Assembly: GCA_963693315.1 (NCBI GenBank)
Contig: OY856187.1
Coordinates: 382,405,460 to 382,469,459, forward strand
Reading direction: 5' to 3'
DNA from: Diogma glabrata
Lineage: Eukaryota; Arthropoda; Insecta; Diptera; Cylindrotomidae
DNA: 64,000 nucleotides
Shown: piece by piece, positions 1-11,714 of the stretch
Layout of the letters: every line of letters begins with the position of its first letter
Position numbering within the stretch: the first letter of the stretch is position 1
Translations under genes and position numbers: made by a program
Notes under the pieces: generated by a model
The model's database searches: none
The model's input: only the letters and a program-made list of their open reading frames with translations
Told to the model about the DNA's origin: nothing

Positions 1-373
1 TTTGGGCTCTCTTTTTGGAAAATTTTTATATTGTTATGTAATAATGTTAAAATCTTTGATAAAGGGGCGGAGTTTTGCTGTTAAGTTTAACTTTTATTAA
101 ATTGAAACAAAAAACTTAAATATTTGAGTTTCAGACTGGATTCCAATTAGCTGCTAAATTGTACTAAACTGCTAAATCTAAATTTAGTTTTTCAAAACTA
201 CCGAATTTTTTAATTCAAATTAATATAATCAAGTTGTTAGATATAGGCCAGTAATAATAGGAGAAAAAATTAGAAAAAAAAAAATTCGTTACAGCAAACT
301 GACAGCGGGACATTGTAGAACACGATATTGTAAATATGTGTTGAAATTTAGGCCTGGCCGAATTTCAGTAGCT

Positions 374-2497
374 ATGCCTGCAATGTCAAAGGGTAAGTCT
401 TTGTCTCAACAAAATGGCCGCAGAGTGAACCAACAGCTTAGCATTGACTTCACCAACATAAGAGGTCTCAATTCGAATCTAAACGAGGTTCATCACTACA
501 TCGAAAAAAATAAACCTGACATATTGTTTCTTACCGAAACAATTGTTAGTGGCAAAGCATCGAAGTTGGATCCCGACAAATACCGGATACCTAGTTACGA
601 ATTGGAACATTCCTTTTATAACAAGCATGGTGTCTGTGTATTTGTTCGAGATTCACTTTCATGTATGAGAATTAAGGCCTACGAGTTGAACTCTAAGCAC
701 CATAATTCTATAGCACTGAAGATCTCAGGTGTTGATGAAACTATGTTTATAATAGGATTATATAGATCCCCAAATTCTCCCCCAGGATGTCCCTTTTTCG
801 ATCAAATATCGGCTAATCTAGACAAGATTACCACGGACTACCCCAAAGCAAGACTGGCCATTCTTGGAGACTTTAATATTCATAATAAAGAATGGCTTAA
901 GCATTCATCGCGCACTGACGACGTAGGAAGACAAGCCGAACTGATACTCGCAGATTATCACGGTTTGACGCAAATGATAGAGTGTCCCACTAGAATCGCA
1001 GACAATTCACATCATAACAATAATTTGCTGGATCTGTTTTTGACAAACGAACCAGATACTACGAACACAAAAGTTGAACAACCCCTCGGAACATCAGACC
1101 ATTTACTAATATCAGCAATAGTGCAATTTACATCACCGACACAAATTAAAGCAAATCCTCGCCGGGTTTGGAACTATAAACGCGCTGACTGGGAGGGACT
1201 GAGAAACTTTTATGACGAAACACCTTGGAGAACTATTTGTTGTGTTGATCAAGATCCTAGCACATCGGTAATAAGAATTTCTGAAATCATAAAAGAAGGA
1301 ATGCGGCGGTTTATTCCAAATCGATTAATCACTCCTAAAACTGAGCCTTGGTTCACACGGGATGTTGATGAGGCAGTGAGGAATAAACGCAAAGCATTTA
1401 AGACGTATAACGCTAATAAAACACCTGAAACCCATAGCGCCTATAAGAAAGCCAGAAATATTAGTAAATTCAAAATAGACTTGGACAAAGACGCGTTTAT
1501 CCAGAAGAAAGCCAAGAAATTCGCCGAGCACCCATCTGGCTCACGTAGTTTCTTTCAGGCAGTTAAATCAGTCCAGAGCAATTTTACTCGATCCTCTATT
1601 CCAACCTTAGTTCTCAATGACATTCCCGTGAGCGACTCGAAAGAGAAAGCGGATCTATTGGGTCGTATTTTCGCAGAAAACTCAAACATAGTTGAACCCC
1701 CCCATTCTCCTACACTCATTCCCCCAGTTGTAACGAAAATGAAACCAATTATTTTTCGTTGCAATATTGTACGGAAAATGCTTCTTTCTATCAATATCAA
1801 CAAATCTGCTGGCCCCGATGGTATTCCACCCCTCATTCTTAAAAACTTTGCTAGGCAACTAGCTCCAATTTTAACAAAAATTTTCTATTTATCTTATAAA
1901 ACCGGAATATTTCCCGATTCTTGGAAGCTGGCCAGCGTTCAACCCATATCAAAGAAAGGCAGTAAGATAGACCCTAACAATTATAGACCAATTGCAATTC
2001 TGTCGGTTTTAGCTAAAATATTTGAAAAATATGTTAACTACAATTTGATAGATTATTTGGAAATGTCGCAAATTATTGATGATAAGCAGTATGGTTTTCG
2101 TAGAAGTCATGCAACAGGTGATCTGTTAGCCTACGTATCCCATCTCTGGAACAAATCGCTGGAAAACCACGGTGAAACATTCAGTATTTCACTTGACATT
2201 TCTAAAGCATTTGATAAAGTGTGGCATAAAAATCTTATAGCTAAATTAAACTCTTATGGCATAGACCATCTTACTGTCTCATGGATTCATAGTTTTCTTA
2301 CAGGTCGCCAATTTCATGTTATTTTAGATGGTATCACATCCAATATTTTCACAACCAATGCTGGGGTTCCCCAAGGTTCGGCACTCTCACCAACCTTGTT
2401 TCTTCTATACATTAATGACTTACTTATTTCCACAGTGCACCCAATCCATAGTTTTGCTGATGACAGCACATTACATGCACATGCATGCATCTCCTAA
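374..2497 (+). CDS. LINE ORF2, 5' part: endonuclease and reverse transcriptase (frameshifted after the catalytic FADD)
   Basis: The frame is open from about 338, but the first ATG is at 374; the GTG at 338 is not a credible eukaryotic start. Numbering residues from 338, an exonuclease-endonuclease-phosphatase domain covers about 33-262, with metal and catalytic positions N40 (FTNIRGL), E67 (LTET), Y142, D178/N180 (GDFN) and S253-D254-H255. The reverse transcriptase covers about 480-719, with AGPDGIP, the SLDISKAFD motif (D620), GVPQGSALSP and the catalytic FADD at 706-709. The frame ends ten residues later at a stop. The next frame carries on the same protein, so this is one polypeptide broken by a single frameshift. 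It would nick target DNA and copy its RNA in the nucleus. As written the copy is probably inactive, although the catalytic residues are all present. Confidence 0.9.
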   Translation: MPAMSKGKSLSQQNGRRVNQQLSIDFTNIRGLNSNLNEVHHYIEKNKPDILFLTETIVSGKASKLDPDKYRIPSYELEHSFYNKHGVCVFVRDSLSCMRIKAYELNSKHHNSIALKISGVDETMFIIGLYRSPNSPPGCPFFDQISANLDKITTDYPKARLAILGDFNIHNKEWLKHSSRTDDVGRQAELILADYHGLTQMIECPTRIADNSHHNNNLLDLFLTNEPDTTNTKVEQPLGTSDHLLISAIVQFTSPTQIKANPRRVWNYKRADWEGLRNFYDETPWRTICCVDQDPSTSVIRISEIIKEGMRRFIPNRLITPKTEPWFTRDVDEAVRNKRKAFKTYNANKTPETHSAYKKARNISKFKIDLDKDAFIQKKAKKFAEHPSGSRSFFQAVKSVQSNFTRSSIPTLVLNDIPVSDSKEKADLLGRIFAENSNIVEPPHSPTLIPPVVTKMKPIIFRCNIVRKMLLSININKSAGPDGIPPLILKNFARQLAPILTKIFYLSYKTGIFPDSWKLASVQPISKKGSKIDPNNYRPIAILSVLAKIFEKYVNYNLIDYLEMSQIIDDKQYGFRRSHATGDLLAYVSHLWNKSLENHGETFSISLDISKAFDKVWHKNLIAKLNSYGIDHLTVSWIHSFLTGRQFHVILDGITSNIFTTNAGVPQGSALSPTLFLLYINDLLISTVHPIHSFADDSTLHAHACIS

Positions 2498-3302
2498 ATT
2501 TCGATCTCATACTGCAGTTACCACTGATAGAGAGTTGCTAATTGATTCCATCAACAAAGATTTGGAGCGTATAATGGAATGGGGTGATCGTAATCTCGTT
2601 TCATTTAATCCAACCAAAACCAAATTATGCCGTCTTTCACGAATGGAGCGACATAAAAATTTTCCTATTAAAATAAACCAAGAGGAATTGCGTGAGGTTG
2701 AATCAGTTAGACTTCTTGGAGTGGATATTCAAAATAACCTGAAATGGAATAAACATGTGTTCAACCTCGCTAAATCTGCAATGCGAAAATTAGGATTCTT
2801 GAGTCGATGTAAAAAGTATTTCAATCCCGAACAAATTTTGCTAATCTTCAAGTCCTTTATTCGTCCATGTATGGAGTACTGCTGTCATGTTTGGGGAGGT
2901 GCTTGTCAGTCAACAATAAATTGTTTAGACTCTGTACAGAGAAAAGCAATACGGTTGATTGGTAATACCGAACTAACGGACCAGCTTGATTCACTCCAGC
3001 ACAGAAGAAATGTGGCTGAATTGTCAATATACTATAAATATAACTTTAGCGAATTCTCCTCTAAGGAAATTCAAAATATTCTTCCATCGTGTGCGCAGTA
3101 TAATCGACAAACAAGAGCTGCCGAGTTATCCCATCCATTTGTTGTACAAATACCTCGTTGTAGAACTGTGTCCTTCCAAAACGACTATTTTAATAGAGTG
3201 GCCAAATTATGGAACTCATTGCCTTCCTCTGTATTTCCCGATGAATTTTCTCCTCAGGCATTTAAAGAAAATGTCCATCATTATTTAAAACAGTTAGTAT
3301 AG
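2484..3302 (+). pseudogene. LINE ORF2, 3' part (thumb and C-terminal domain), displaced by frameshift
   Basis: The open frame begins upstream at 2328, but homologous sequence starts at about 2484 (HASPKFRS), directly after the catalytic FADD. It carries the usual post-RT region of Jockey/CR1-type LINEs: ESVRLLGVDI, FIRPCMEYCCHVWGG, LDSVQRKAIRLIG, LDSLQHRR and a C-terminal KLWNSLPSSVFP segment. No internal stops are seen, so the frameshift is the only obvious lesion. The break lies in an alternating ATGCAC/ATGC run (about 2474-2490), which suggests replication slippage rather than long decay. A fossil of the same family lies at 30.27-30.74 kb. Confidence 0.85.
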
Positions 3303-3456
3303 TTATCCCTATATCCCCATTCCTTCCATTTTCCTCATCTCCTTCCCTTATAGTTGACATGGTATCTTCGGATATTCAAAGAGTCTAAATAATGAATATT
3401 TCATATTTAGTGTGCTAAACATGTCTAACTAATTAATAAAAAAAAAAAAAAAAAAA
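3303..3456 (+). other. LINE 3' UTR and poly(A) tail
   Basis: This is about 135 bp of non-coding sequence after the ORF2 stop, rich in C and T at first, ending in AATTAAT and 19 consecutive A. The host inverted repeat resumes at 3457 with GAGGGAAACATAAATCG. Confidence 0.8.
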
Positions 3457-4095
3457 GAGGGAAACATAAATCGAACCGACAGCTGCTATCCGGGGGTGAG
3501 TGGAGTGGGTTTTTAGGGGTTGAAAACAGTTTTTCGTGATTTCTGGCTAAACCGTGCATCCTATCAAAAAGAGTTATACGTAAAAGTGTAGGGAATAAAA
3601 AGATCTACAACTTTTGCACGGACCATTTTTACCCTAACCTCAAAAATTTTCGAAAAATGCGAAATGCGAAAAACCGATTTTTTTCTTTTTTCTTTTTTTC
3701 TTTGACAAAAAAAATTTTGCTAAGCTCAAACGTTGGCAAAAGATACCTTTATTTATTGCAAAAGGGCAATAATTTTTTCGGAGGGAAATATTTAGACGAT
3801 GTTGTTGAATTTAATTTTTTAAAGAAAAAAACCAAATTTTTAACTGCGATTCCTCTTAAAACTACGCCTCCTACAGAGTTCTGTTTTGGATCACTTACTC
3901 GTTGTTACGTCTTCTTTTGATAAGTGGTAAAAAAAGGTAAACTGCTAATGAAAAAATGGCAGGAAAAAATTCGTTTTTTTCGTGGTAATATGCATATTTA
4001 TCGTTGAATAATTGTTACTAATTAATAAAATCATTTAAATTTTTGTGAATACGTAAACGACGATCATTTGGAAATATATTTATGAATAATTATAT

Positions 4096-5039
4096 ACTTT
4101 CGTTGTTTATAGTTTATTTAAGTAACAAAAAGGTAAATTTTATTCTTCAAACATATCGATCTCAAAAAGTACCTTTTTGTTTTCATTCATGTTTTTTATA
4201 TTTTACAGATTTCTTATTTACTCAAAACATACTAAACCTAAAGACAATCGTTATTTTTTGTTTTTGAGAAAAAGACTTTTGAATATAGTTTTATTTTTTT
4301 TGTACTTTGTGCCATACCCTTTGTGCCATACCATACCCAAGTGGTTTAAGTTTACTGATTCCATTAAACTTTTTTTGGTTTTAGAAAGTACTAAATGAGC
4401 GTTAAAGAAGGTACTAAATAAGGCTTTTTTGGGTTTTCTGAAGGTTTAATCTTTTACCCAAGACATACTCAAATTACAGACAGACGTTTTGTTCGACGAT
4501 CAAAACCCATTCGAATATTTACTAGCAAAAATATGCCAATTGCAGATTTTGCCGAAATTTATCAAATAGATAGTGAATTTTCTTTTCAATTACAATAAAA
4601 AATTCATATTAAATTTAAACATATCACATTAATTATCATAAATTATAAACTAAAATAAGTAAATAAAAAAATATTTTAGAAAAATGGAAATTCTGCCAAT
4701 CCGATGTACCTTCGGAATCAAATTGCTCAAAAACGGCTTTAGCAATTTTATCAATTTTTTTTTTGTTTAATAGGTGATTATAGTTAGTCGTTTGGAAAAA
4801 AATTAATTAATTGTTTTTGTAAAGATGGCGCTTGGGTTGAAGATCAATTGGAATTTAATTTATTTTTTTTTTGTAAAAACAGTTCTATCCTTACTCTAAA
4901 ATGTTCCAAATTAATAAAGAGGCTAATATTTGTGTTCTTGATATAATTAATTTTAAAGATTTTTAGTGCGACTAAAATTGTAATTGTTGATTTTTTCTTC
5001 GAACAATTTCTATCAAGCTCGAAAACGAAAGCATAGAAT
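4096..5039. other. Spacer of the inverted repeat; holds a copy of repeat G
   Basis: AT-rich spacer between the two arms with no credible gene. The stretch at about 4681-4865 (CTGCCAATCCGATGTACCTT, then AGTTAGTCGTTTGG and AAGATGGCGCTTGGG) recurs at 58,262-58,400 and at the right edge of the window (63,955-64,000). It is therefore part of a dispersed repeat, here called G. Confidence 0.6.
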
Positions 5040-6008
5040 TATTCATAAATATATTTCCAAATGATCGTCGTTTACGTAATCATAAAAAAATTAAAATGAT
5101 TTTATTCATTAGTAACAATTATTCAACGATAAATATGCAAATTACCACGAAAAAAGCGAATTTTTCGGATTCTGCAATTTTCCCGCCATTTTGTCCTCAG
5201 CAGTATACCTTTTTTTACCAATTATCAAAAGGAGACGTAACATATAACAACGAGTAAGTGATTCAAAACAGAACTCTGTAGGAGGCGTAGTTTTAAGAGG
5301 AATCGCAGTTAAAAATTTGGTTTTTTTTTTAAAAAACTTAAATTTAACAACAACTTCTAAATATTTCCCTCCGAAAAAATTACTGCCTTTTTGCAATAAA
5401 TAGAGGTATCTTTTGCCAACGTTTGAGCTTTATAAATTTTTTTTTGTCAAAGAAGAAAAGAAAAAAATCGGTTTTTCGCATTTTTATCGAAAAATTTTGA
5501 GGTTAGGGTAAAAATGGTCCGTCCAAAAGTTGTAGATCTTTTTATTTCCTACAACTTTTAAATATAACTCTTTTTGATAGGATGCACGGTTTAGCCAGAA
5601 ATTCTGAAAAACTTTCTTCAACCCCTTAAAATCCACCCCACTCCCTCCCGGATAGCAGCTGTCGGTTCGATTTATGATTCCCTCTTTTACAATATCGTGT
5701 TCCCGCTGTAACGAATTTTTTCGTTGTTCAAATACTATTTTTACTGGCCTAATATTGTTTAACGTATGAATTTCTTCCAAATTATTTAGAAACAAAATAT
5801 TGATTTAGTCAAATAAAATAGTTGACTAAATTGATTTAACACGTTTAGTACAATTTAGCATCAATTGGAACGCAGTCTCATTTATCAACAGTAATTTGTG
5901 CAATTACTAATTTAACAACATTTAACTAATTTAGCAAACATTTAACGATTTCCTGTCTCGCGCGTAATACGTGCCTTTTTGACTCCCGTTGTCAATAAAA
6001 ACTCAAAT

Positions 6009-7284
6009 ATTGCGACGCTGATGCATATGCTTCACCACAGCTCTGGAAACATAGTGTTCTGGATATATAATGAGCTAATAAATCAAATACTTTAATTAAA
6101 AGCTAACCAATGTTATAGACTTCGTAGTTCCGACTCAGCAGTTGTATGGTAGACTTCCCGCCACTTTGATCAATGTGTTCTAAAAGATGATAATTATTTT
6201 CTTACACTAATTAGAACCTTTTCCATAAGTTTCATCATAATCACTTCATTATTGTAGGCTCTAGTGTGAATAAAGACACTAAAAAACTTCAAACAATTAG
6301 AAAAAAAAATTTTTTACCGGAAGTAAAAACCGGAAGTTGGGATGCAGAACTGTTGTAAACCATACTAAATGCTTATGTACCAAGTTTCATCCAATTTGAT
6401 TATCAGGTACAGATGTTATTGACCTTTCAAAAAAACAGGTGTTTGGGACACCCCCCACCACTTTGTTCACTATCGCTCAAAAACTAATCAGTTCCTTGCC
6501 ATACATGTCTACATCTTTTTCCAAAGTGTCATGAAAATTCGTTCATGAACGAATGTTGTGTGCTCCCAACAAACATTGAAAAAGTGATGACACAGTAAAC
6601 AGGTGTTCGGGAGGCCCCATACCTCTTATTCCAATAATGTCCAAAAACTAATCAGTTCTTTGTTACTTAAGTCTCCATCTTTTTCCAAAGTGTCATTAAA
6701 ATAAGTTAATGAATGAAGTCTGTATGCCCCCAACAAACTTTAAAAACAAAGTGTGAAAAGTCAGCATTTGTATGGTAGATCCCCCGTCACTTTGATCAAT
6801 GTGTCCCAAAAGATGATGATTATCTTCTCACACTAATTGGAACCTTTTTCATAAGTTTCATCATAATCACTTTATTATTGTAGGCTGTAGTGTGCATAAA
6901 GACAATGAAAAAATTCAAAAAAGTACAAAAAATTTTTTTTTACCGGAAGTGAAAAACCGGAAGTTGGGATGCAGATGTTATAGAGCTTTCAAAAAAACAG
7001 GTGCTCCAGGGACCCCACACCATTTTGTTCAATATCGCTCAAAAACTAATCAGTTCTTTGTCGTACACGTTTGCATCTTTTTCCAAAGTGTCATCAAAAA
7101 TCATTCACGAACGAATGTTTTATGCTCCCAACAAACATAAAAACATTGCGGAAAAAACCACCTGTTGTCTGGTGGACCCCCAAACCCTTTATCCAATGTA
7201 CTCCAAAAGCTGATAAAATCTTTCTCGTGTTATTTGAAAGCTTTTACCAACGTTTCATGAAAATCGATCGGTAATTGTAGGCTA
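6009..7284. repeat. Repeat family A, copy 1, left part (interrupted by the Gypsy element)
   Basis: It begins ATTGCGACGCTGATGCAT and matches copy 2 at 25,311-26,450. It contains direct internal duplications of about 640 bp: the blocks at about 6130-6470 and 6765-7010 both contain ATGGTAGA, then CACTTTGATCAATGTG, then the ACCGGAAGT ... CCGGAAGTTGGGATGCAGA block. No open reading frame is convincing. The right part resumes after the Gypsy element at 13,047. The class is unknown; it could be a non-autonomous DNA or SINE-like element. Confidence 0.7.
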
Positions 7285-7684
7285 TAATATCTTTGGTTGT
7301 TTTATAGTTTTTTAAAGATATTATTTTCACTTTTATAAAGGCACATATATTTATTATTTATTATTGTTAAATATTATTTCAATTAACAATAAAACACTTC
7401 AAAATATTATTTCAATAAATTTTGGATATTTATTAATATGAACATGTATGAACATTACTATGAACCATACAGAATAATTGTAATGATTGCACTGAACAAT
7501 TATACAAGATAAGAGATTTTTAATTGCTAGAACATTTTATATATATCCTTATTTTGTATGTGTGTATATGTTGGATTAATAAAATGTTTCGTAATCTTGT
7601 TTTTATTTATGTGTATTAAATGGCTCAAAATTATTTGTATTTATGAAAATTATGTAGCTCAATATTATTGCTACAACCGCTACA
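7285..7684 (-). repeat. 3' LTR of the Gypsy element
   Basis: In the sense (minus) direction it starts TGTAGCGGTTGTAG and ends GATATTA, so the termini are TG...TA rather than the usual TG...CA. If the duplicated bases are divided differently, the end moves by one or two bases. It is apparently identical to 12,647-13,046. Confidence 0.92.
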
Positions 7685-7702
7685 TCACCCTCCCCTCAGA
7701 TT
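7685..7702 (-). promoter_or_regulatory. Polypurine tract (plus-strand DNA primer)
   Basis: Read on the minus strand, CTGAGGGGAGGGTGA lies immediately before the LTR's TGTAGCGG. A purine-rich run directly upstream of the 3' LTR is the standard position and composition for the second-strand primer. Confidence 0.8.
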
Positions 7703-7722
7703 TCAGGTTAATACTGAAAAAT

Positions 7723-10700
7723 TTATATAAAGTGAACCTTTCTACCGTTCTTTAGTCCACCCAGGTGTCCAACTGTTAGGATTCCAAAAGCTGGCTTTAC
7801 ACGGTCTATGGATACCGTAGATTGTTTTCCGTTTACTTCCACAACGAAGTTTTTTCTTGTTCTACGAATTACCTTGAAAGGTCCTTCGTAGGGAGCTGTA
7901 AGAGCAGGTCGAACCTTGTCGGTTCGAATAAAAACATACTCGCAATTATTTATGTTTTTAGGCAAAAATATTGGCCTAGTCGATTTTCGAGTATCGACTG
8001 GTTTTAAGTTGCGCATTGTTGCGCGAAACCGTTCTAAAAACAAGTTGTGGTCCATAGTGACATTAGAAGGAGAGGGCTCAAAAAACTCACCTGGTAATTT
8101 AAGACTTTGACCGTATACTAAGTCAGCTGGTGTGCATTTCAGATCTTCGTTAAAAGATGCTCGTAAACCCAAAAGAATTATAGGGAGCTCGGAACTCCAG
8201 TGGATAGTATCACCACGAGCTATAAGTGAATTTTTGAGGGAGCGGTGGAAGCGCTCAACCATTCCATTGGCCTGTGGATGATACGCAGTAGTACGAATCC
8301 TATGAGACCCTAGTAGTTTAGTAAGCTCAGAAAAGAGTTTGGACTCAAACTGACTCCCACGATCTGTCGTTATCTCGAAGGGAATCCCAAACCTCGGAAT
8401 GTACTGATCAACGAATGTTTTTACAATAGTGGTAGTAGTCATATCTGAAATTGGGTATGCCTCAGGCCAACGTGTAAACCTGTCAACGATGGTAAAGATG
8501 TATTGATTCCCTTCAGATGGAGGTAAAGGCCCTACAATATCCATATGAATATGTTGAAATCTCCCCGATGGCATTGGAAAATGAGCGACTTCAGAACGTA
8601 TGTGTTTATGCACTTTTGATTTTTGACATGCAATACAAGATTTGGCCCAATTGTTAATGTCTTTATTGAGGTTAGGCCAAAAATATCTTGATGAAACAAG
8701 TTTGCGCGAGCCTCTTACACCCGGATGAGAAAATTTGTGTAGATTTTCAAAAACAATCCGTCTCATAGAAACTGGAACATATGGTCTATTCGTGCCAGTA
8801 GATGTTTCACAATATAATGAGAGATTAGGGAATTCGAATTTGTCAATTTTGAATTTTGAATTAGGAGAACGATTTAAATCTGAGAGAAGATTTTCTAATT
8901 CGACATCTGTGACTTGGGCTTGAGCAAGTTTGGTTAAATCAATCCCGATGACTTCCAGCTGGGTAATCTCTGGATCGTTAATACGTGATAAGCAATCCGC
9001 GACCACATTATCTTTCCCGTTAACGTGCTGAATATCATTTGTGAATTGCGAGATAAAACTCAAGTGTGTTGTTTGCCGTGGACTTCTTTCAGTTTTTGTG
9101 AAGAGTGCCTTGGTCAATGGCTTATGATCTGTGTAGATTGTAAACTGACGACCCTCTAAAAAATAACGAAAGTGTTTGATAGAAAGATAAATGGCAAGTA
9201 ATTCCCTGTCGAATGCTGAGTACTTGATTTCTGCTGGAGACAATTTTTTTGAGAAAAAGGCTAATGGTTCCCAACATCTTTTAGAATATTGTTGTAACAC
9301 TGCACCAATCGCCATGTTTGATGCATCAGTAGTGATACTGAATGTGCCTTCATTCAATGGATGTGCTAGAAGTGTGACTTCAGCTAACGCACTTTTGACT
9401 TCGGCAAATGCAGATCTGCAACATTCGGGCCAAGTAAACGGAATTTTTTTGGTCGCTTTACCTTTGCTGGTAGTAAGCGTTGCCAAGTGTGCGTGAATAG
9501 GCGATAACAGTTCGGCTAACTTTGGAATGAATCGATGGTAATAATTGACCATTCCGACGAACCGTTGAATTTGTGTGACAGATGTTGGTTCCAAAAAATT
9601 AGTAATGATTGCAACTTTCTCTTGAGAAGGTGCAATTCCATCAGGAGTTATTTTGTGGCTGAGGAAATCAAGAACAGGAACGCCAAAAATACATTTTGAA
9701 GATTTGATTTTTACATCAAACTCTATAAGTTTTTCGAAAAGCAGTTTTAAATGCTTTTTATGTTCTTCCTCATTTTTAGAAGCCACAAGGATGTCATCAA
9801 TATATACGAATATTGGGAAATCAAGTTCTTTTATAACTTCATTCATGAAGCGTTGGAAAGTTTGGGCTGCATTCCGAAGACCGAAAGGCATTCGAAGAAA
9901 TTCGAATAAACCAAATGGTGTAGTGATTGCCGTTTTAGGCACATCTTCGGGAGCCACAGGGATCATGTGATAAGCCCTGACCAAGTCAATCTTCGAGAAA
10001 ACTGAACAACCGCGTAAATTCATTGAGAAGTTGTGGATATGTGGTATCGGATACCTATCCGGAATTGTAACAGCGTTGAGTCTACGGTAGTCACCACAAG
10101 GTCTCCAGTCGTTATCAACTGTTTTCTTGACCAAGTGGAGTGGAGACGATACCGGTGATGAAGAAGTTTGACATATTCCGAGTTTCATCATATACTCAAA
10201 TTCTGTTTTTGCAGCTTTGTGTTTCGTTGCGTCTAACCTGCGTGGATGAGAAAATGGAAGACGACCTGTTGTCGTAATATAGTGCACTACGTTATGCTTT
10301 ACTGGAGCATTATAATTAGGTGGTTCTGTCAAACTGGGGTATGAAGCCAATAGAGAACCATAATCGGTGTTGATCGAATATTGCTTAGGAGACGGAGTTT
10401 GTACGCATGCTGTCATTGTATTGATAGATAAACCAGTGGATGTATCGATTAACCGTCTTCCTTTAAGATCGACAAGAAGGCCGTTGCTGCTTAGGAAATC
10501 AGCACCTATAATAGGTCTGTCAACCGAAGCGAGAATGAATGGAAAAGTAAAACTGCGCCTTAGCCCAATGTTTATATTTAGTAGTTTGGATCCGAATGTG
10601 TGAATTATCGTACCATTGGCAGCGGAAAGTGACAGATTTGGATCATGAGGCTTCATTCCGTAGAATATTTTAAAAGGGAGTACTGAAAAATCAGCTCCAG

Positions 10701-10860
10701 TGTCTACGAGAAATGTAAGTTTGTTTACTGAGTCTCTAACAAATAAACGGCGGCTTTCCAACACTCTACTATCTGCCGCGTTGATAGCAGGTTGGTTTAG
10801 TTTTTTGAATTTGATTGAGATACGGGCTTGTTGCCTTGGAAGTTGCACGGTGGAGTACAT
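7723..10860 (-). CDS. pol: Gypsy Pol polyprotein: protease, reverse transcriptase, RNase H, integrase
   Basis: The 1045-residue frame has every expected catalytic domain in order. The aspartic protease has DTGAD (D53). The reverse transcriptase (about 225-400) has [18 protein letters not shown] and YIDD (353-356). RNase H shows D512 (TDAS), E553, D578 (YTDH) and D622 (ADCLSR). The integrase has an HHCC zinc finger (H708, H712, C742, C745), the D774-D833-E869 triad and a C-terminal YEGPF module near 992. The frame is minus one relative to gag and overlaps its end, and the slippery heptamer at 10,800-10,806 gives the joining route, so the ATG at 10,860 may never be used. The Gag-Pol precursor would process itself, copy the RNA and integrate the DNA. 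No lesion is visible. Confidence 0.95.
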   Translation of the reverse strand: MYSTVQLPRQQARISIKFKKLNQPAINAADSRVLESRRLFVRDSVNKLTFLVDTGADFSVLPFKIFYGMKPHDPNLSLSAANGTIIHTFGSKLLNINIGLRRSFTFPFILASVDRPIIGADFLSSNGLLVDLKGRRLIDTSTGLSINTMTACVQTPSPKQYSINTDYGSLLASYPSLTEPPNYNAPVKHNVVHYITTTGRLPFSHPRRLDATKHKAAKTEFEYMMKLGICQTSSSPVSSPLHLVKKTVDNDWRPCGDYRRLNAVTIPDRYPIPHIHNFSMNLRGCSVFSKIDLVRAYHMIPVAPEDVPKTAITTPFGLFEFLRMPFGLRNAAQTFQRFMNEVIKELDFPIFVYIDDILVASKNEEEHKKHLKLLFEKLIEFDVKIKSSKCIFGVPVLDFLSHKITPDGIAPSQEKVAIITNFLEPTSVTQIQRFVGMVNYYHRFIPKLAELLSPIHAHLATLTTSKGKATKKIPFTWPECCRSAFAEVKSALAEVTLLAHPLNEGTFSITTDASNMAIGAVLQQYSKRCWEPLAFFSKKLSPAEIKYSAFDRELLAIYLSIKHFRYFLEGRQFTIYTDHKPLTKALFTKTERSPRQTTHLSFISQFTNDIQHVNGKDNVVADCLSRINDPEITQLEVIGIDLTKLAQAQVTDVELENLLSDLNRSPNSKFKIDKFEFPNLSLYCETSTGTNRPYVPVSMRRIVFENLHKFSHPGVRGSRKLVSSRYFWPNLNKDINNWAKSCIACQKSKVHKHIRSEVAHFPMPSGRFQHIHMDIVGPLPPSEGNQYIFTIVDRFTRWPEAYPISDMTTTTIVKTFVDQYIPRFGIPFEITTDRGSQFESKLFSELTKLLGSHRIRTTAYHPQANGMVERFHRSLKNSLIARGDTIHWSSELPIILLGLRASFNEDLKCTPADLVYGQSLKLPGEFFEPSPSNVTMDHNLFLERFRATMRNLKPVDTRKSTRPIFLPKNINNCEYVFIRTDKVRPALTAPYEGPFKVIRRTRKNFVVEVNGKQSTVSIDRVKPAFGILTVGHLGGLKNGRKVHFI

Positions 10861-11714
10861 TTCTGTGCCATATTACCCCACTTTTTATGGTACCAGCATA
10901 ATTGTTCGCTTTCTGAAGAACGGTTGGTACTGGGAGATCGACCTCGACTCCTGTTGCGACTTGGTCTTCTTGAGTATCTGTTAAACGAGCCACGAGCGGG
11001 AGATCTGCTGCGACCTAGAGTTGTAGAACGTATGAGCTCTTCGAGACGAGACATACGACTTTCGATATCACAAAAGCTTGTGTTGTTTGTGGAATACTCT
11101 GGTCGGTTTGTTTGATGCTGACCAGACGTGCTACAAATTGAACTAGTACCGGGATTAGCTTCGTGCATTCTGTCTGCTATCTCGACCAGTTCGTCTTGAG
11201 TTTTTATTCCATCTAGTGCCATCAGAGGGATTTGCATAACATCTGGGAGTTTCCGACGCCATGCCAAATTCAAGAAATCTTCACTGACAAGTTCATCACC
11301 TACCAGTGATTTCATCGTCCTGTATGCCTCTGATGGTTTTGCGTCCCCTAATTCAATTTTCGACAGTAGTACTTCAAGACGTTGATTAATTGATGGTGAA
11401 CATCGGCTAATAAGTGCTTTTTTAATAGTGGAATACATATTTTCTGCTGGTGGTGCCATAAGCAGGTCACCGATGTCTCCTAGCATCGATTCGGGAATCG
11501 CATTGCTAACGTAGAAGTATTTTTCTGCGTCAGAAGTGCACTTAAAATGTTTGAACTGTAGTTCCGCCTGGGTAAACCAAATTTGTGGATGTTTTTTAGA
11601 AAACACCGGTAAGTTTAACCCTTTAGTTGTAGTCGTACGGCTCGAAGCGTCGACATTCGAGGTGGATTGTTTAGAATCTGACGGAAGAGTGATTTCTGGG
11701 TCGTTGGGTGGCAT
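10797..11714 (-). CDS. gag: Gypsy Gag (capsid and nucleocapsid)
   Basis: A 305-residue protein starting [10 protein letters not shown]. The first two thirds resemble Ty3/Gypsy capsids ([46 protein letters not shown]). A basic, Ser/Arg-rich stretch (about 230-268) precedes [18 protein letters not shown], a Cys-His-Cys-Cys variant of the nucleocapsid knuckle that is known from CsRn1-clade elements and differs from the retroviral CCHC. Gag would assemble the particle and bind the RNA. The stop codon follows a slippery sequence directly, so most translation ends here and a fraction continues into Pol. Confidence 0.93.
   Translation of the reverse strand: MPPNDPEITLPSDSKQSTSNVDASSRTTTTKGLNLPVFSKKHPQIWFTQAELQFKHFKCTSDAEKYFYVSNAIPESMLGDIGDLLMAPPAENMYSTIKKALISRCSPSINQRLEVLLSKIELGDAKPSEAYRTMKSLVGDELVSEDFLNLAWRRKLPDVMQIPLMALDGIKTQDELVEIADRMHEANPGTSSICSTSGQHQTNRPEYSTNNTSFCDIESRMSRLEELIRSTTLGRSRSPARGSFNRYSRRPSRNRSRGRSPSTNRSSESEQLCWYHKKWGNMAQKCTPPCNFQGNKPVSQSNSKN
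10800..10806 (-). promoter_or_regulatory. Probable -1 ribosomal frameshift site (A_AAA_AAC)
   Basis: On the minus strand the gag frame reads TCA-AAA-AAC-TAA at its end. This places the heptamer A AAA AAC in the X_XXY_YYZ register right before the stop. Slipping back one base enters the pol frame (CTA-AAC-CAA) ahead of the protease. A weak stem CTATC/GATAG about 10 nt downstream could help pausing. Confidence 0.72.

Larger units (their letters stand above)
335..3456 (+). mobile_element. APE-type non-LTR retrotransposon (LINE), Jockey/CR1-like, poly(A)-tailed
   Basis: This unit encodes an AP-type endonuclease followed by a reverse transcriptase and ends in a run of 19 A (3438-3456), as expected for target-primed reverse transcription. 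The 5' boundary (about 335) and 3' boundary (3456) come from the other arm of the surrounding inverted repeat, where CACGATATTGTAAA runs straight into AGAGGGAA. No ORF1 (gag-like) lies upstream of the endonuclease, so the copy is 5'-truncated or belongs to a lineage without ORF1. The target-site duplication is absent or only a few A. The clade assignment rests on general motif resemblance and is moderate. Confidence 0.9.
118..5885. repeat. Large inverted-repeat (foldback-like) element split by a LINE
   Basis: The sequence at 3457-4095 is the reverse complement, with scattered differences, of 5040-5695. The homology continues across the LINE: 120-334 matches the reverse complement of about 5696-5885 (for example ATTGTACTAAAC near 157 and its complement near 5845). 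Removing the LINE gives two arms of about 850 bp around a spacer at about 4096-5039. No transposase is visible. The outer ends are fuzzy and no target-site duplication was found, so the exact boundaries and the element class are open. Confidence 0.75.

Noticed and set aside
338..373. GTG at 338 as the LINE ORF start
   Set aside because: GTG is not a usual eukaryotic start; the first ATG is at 374, and the frame is simply open upstream.
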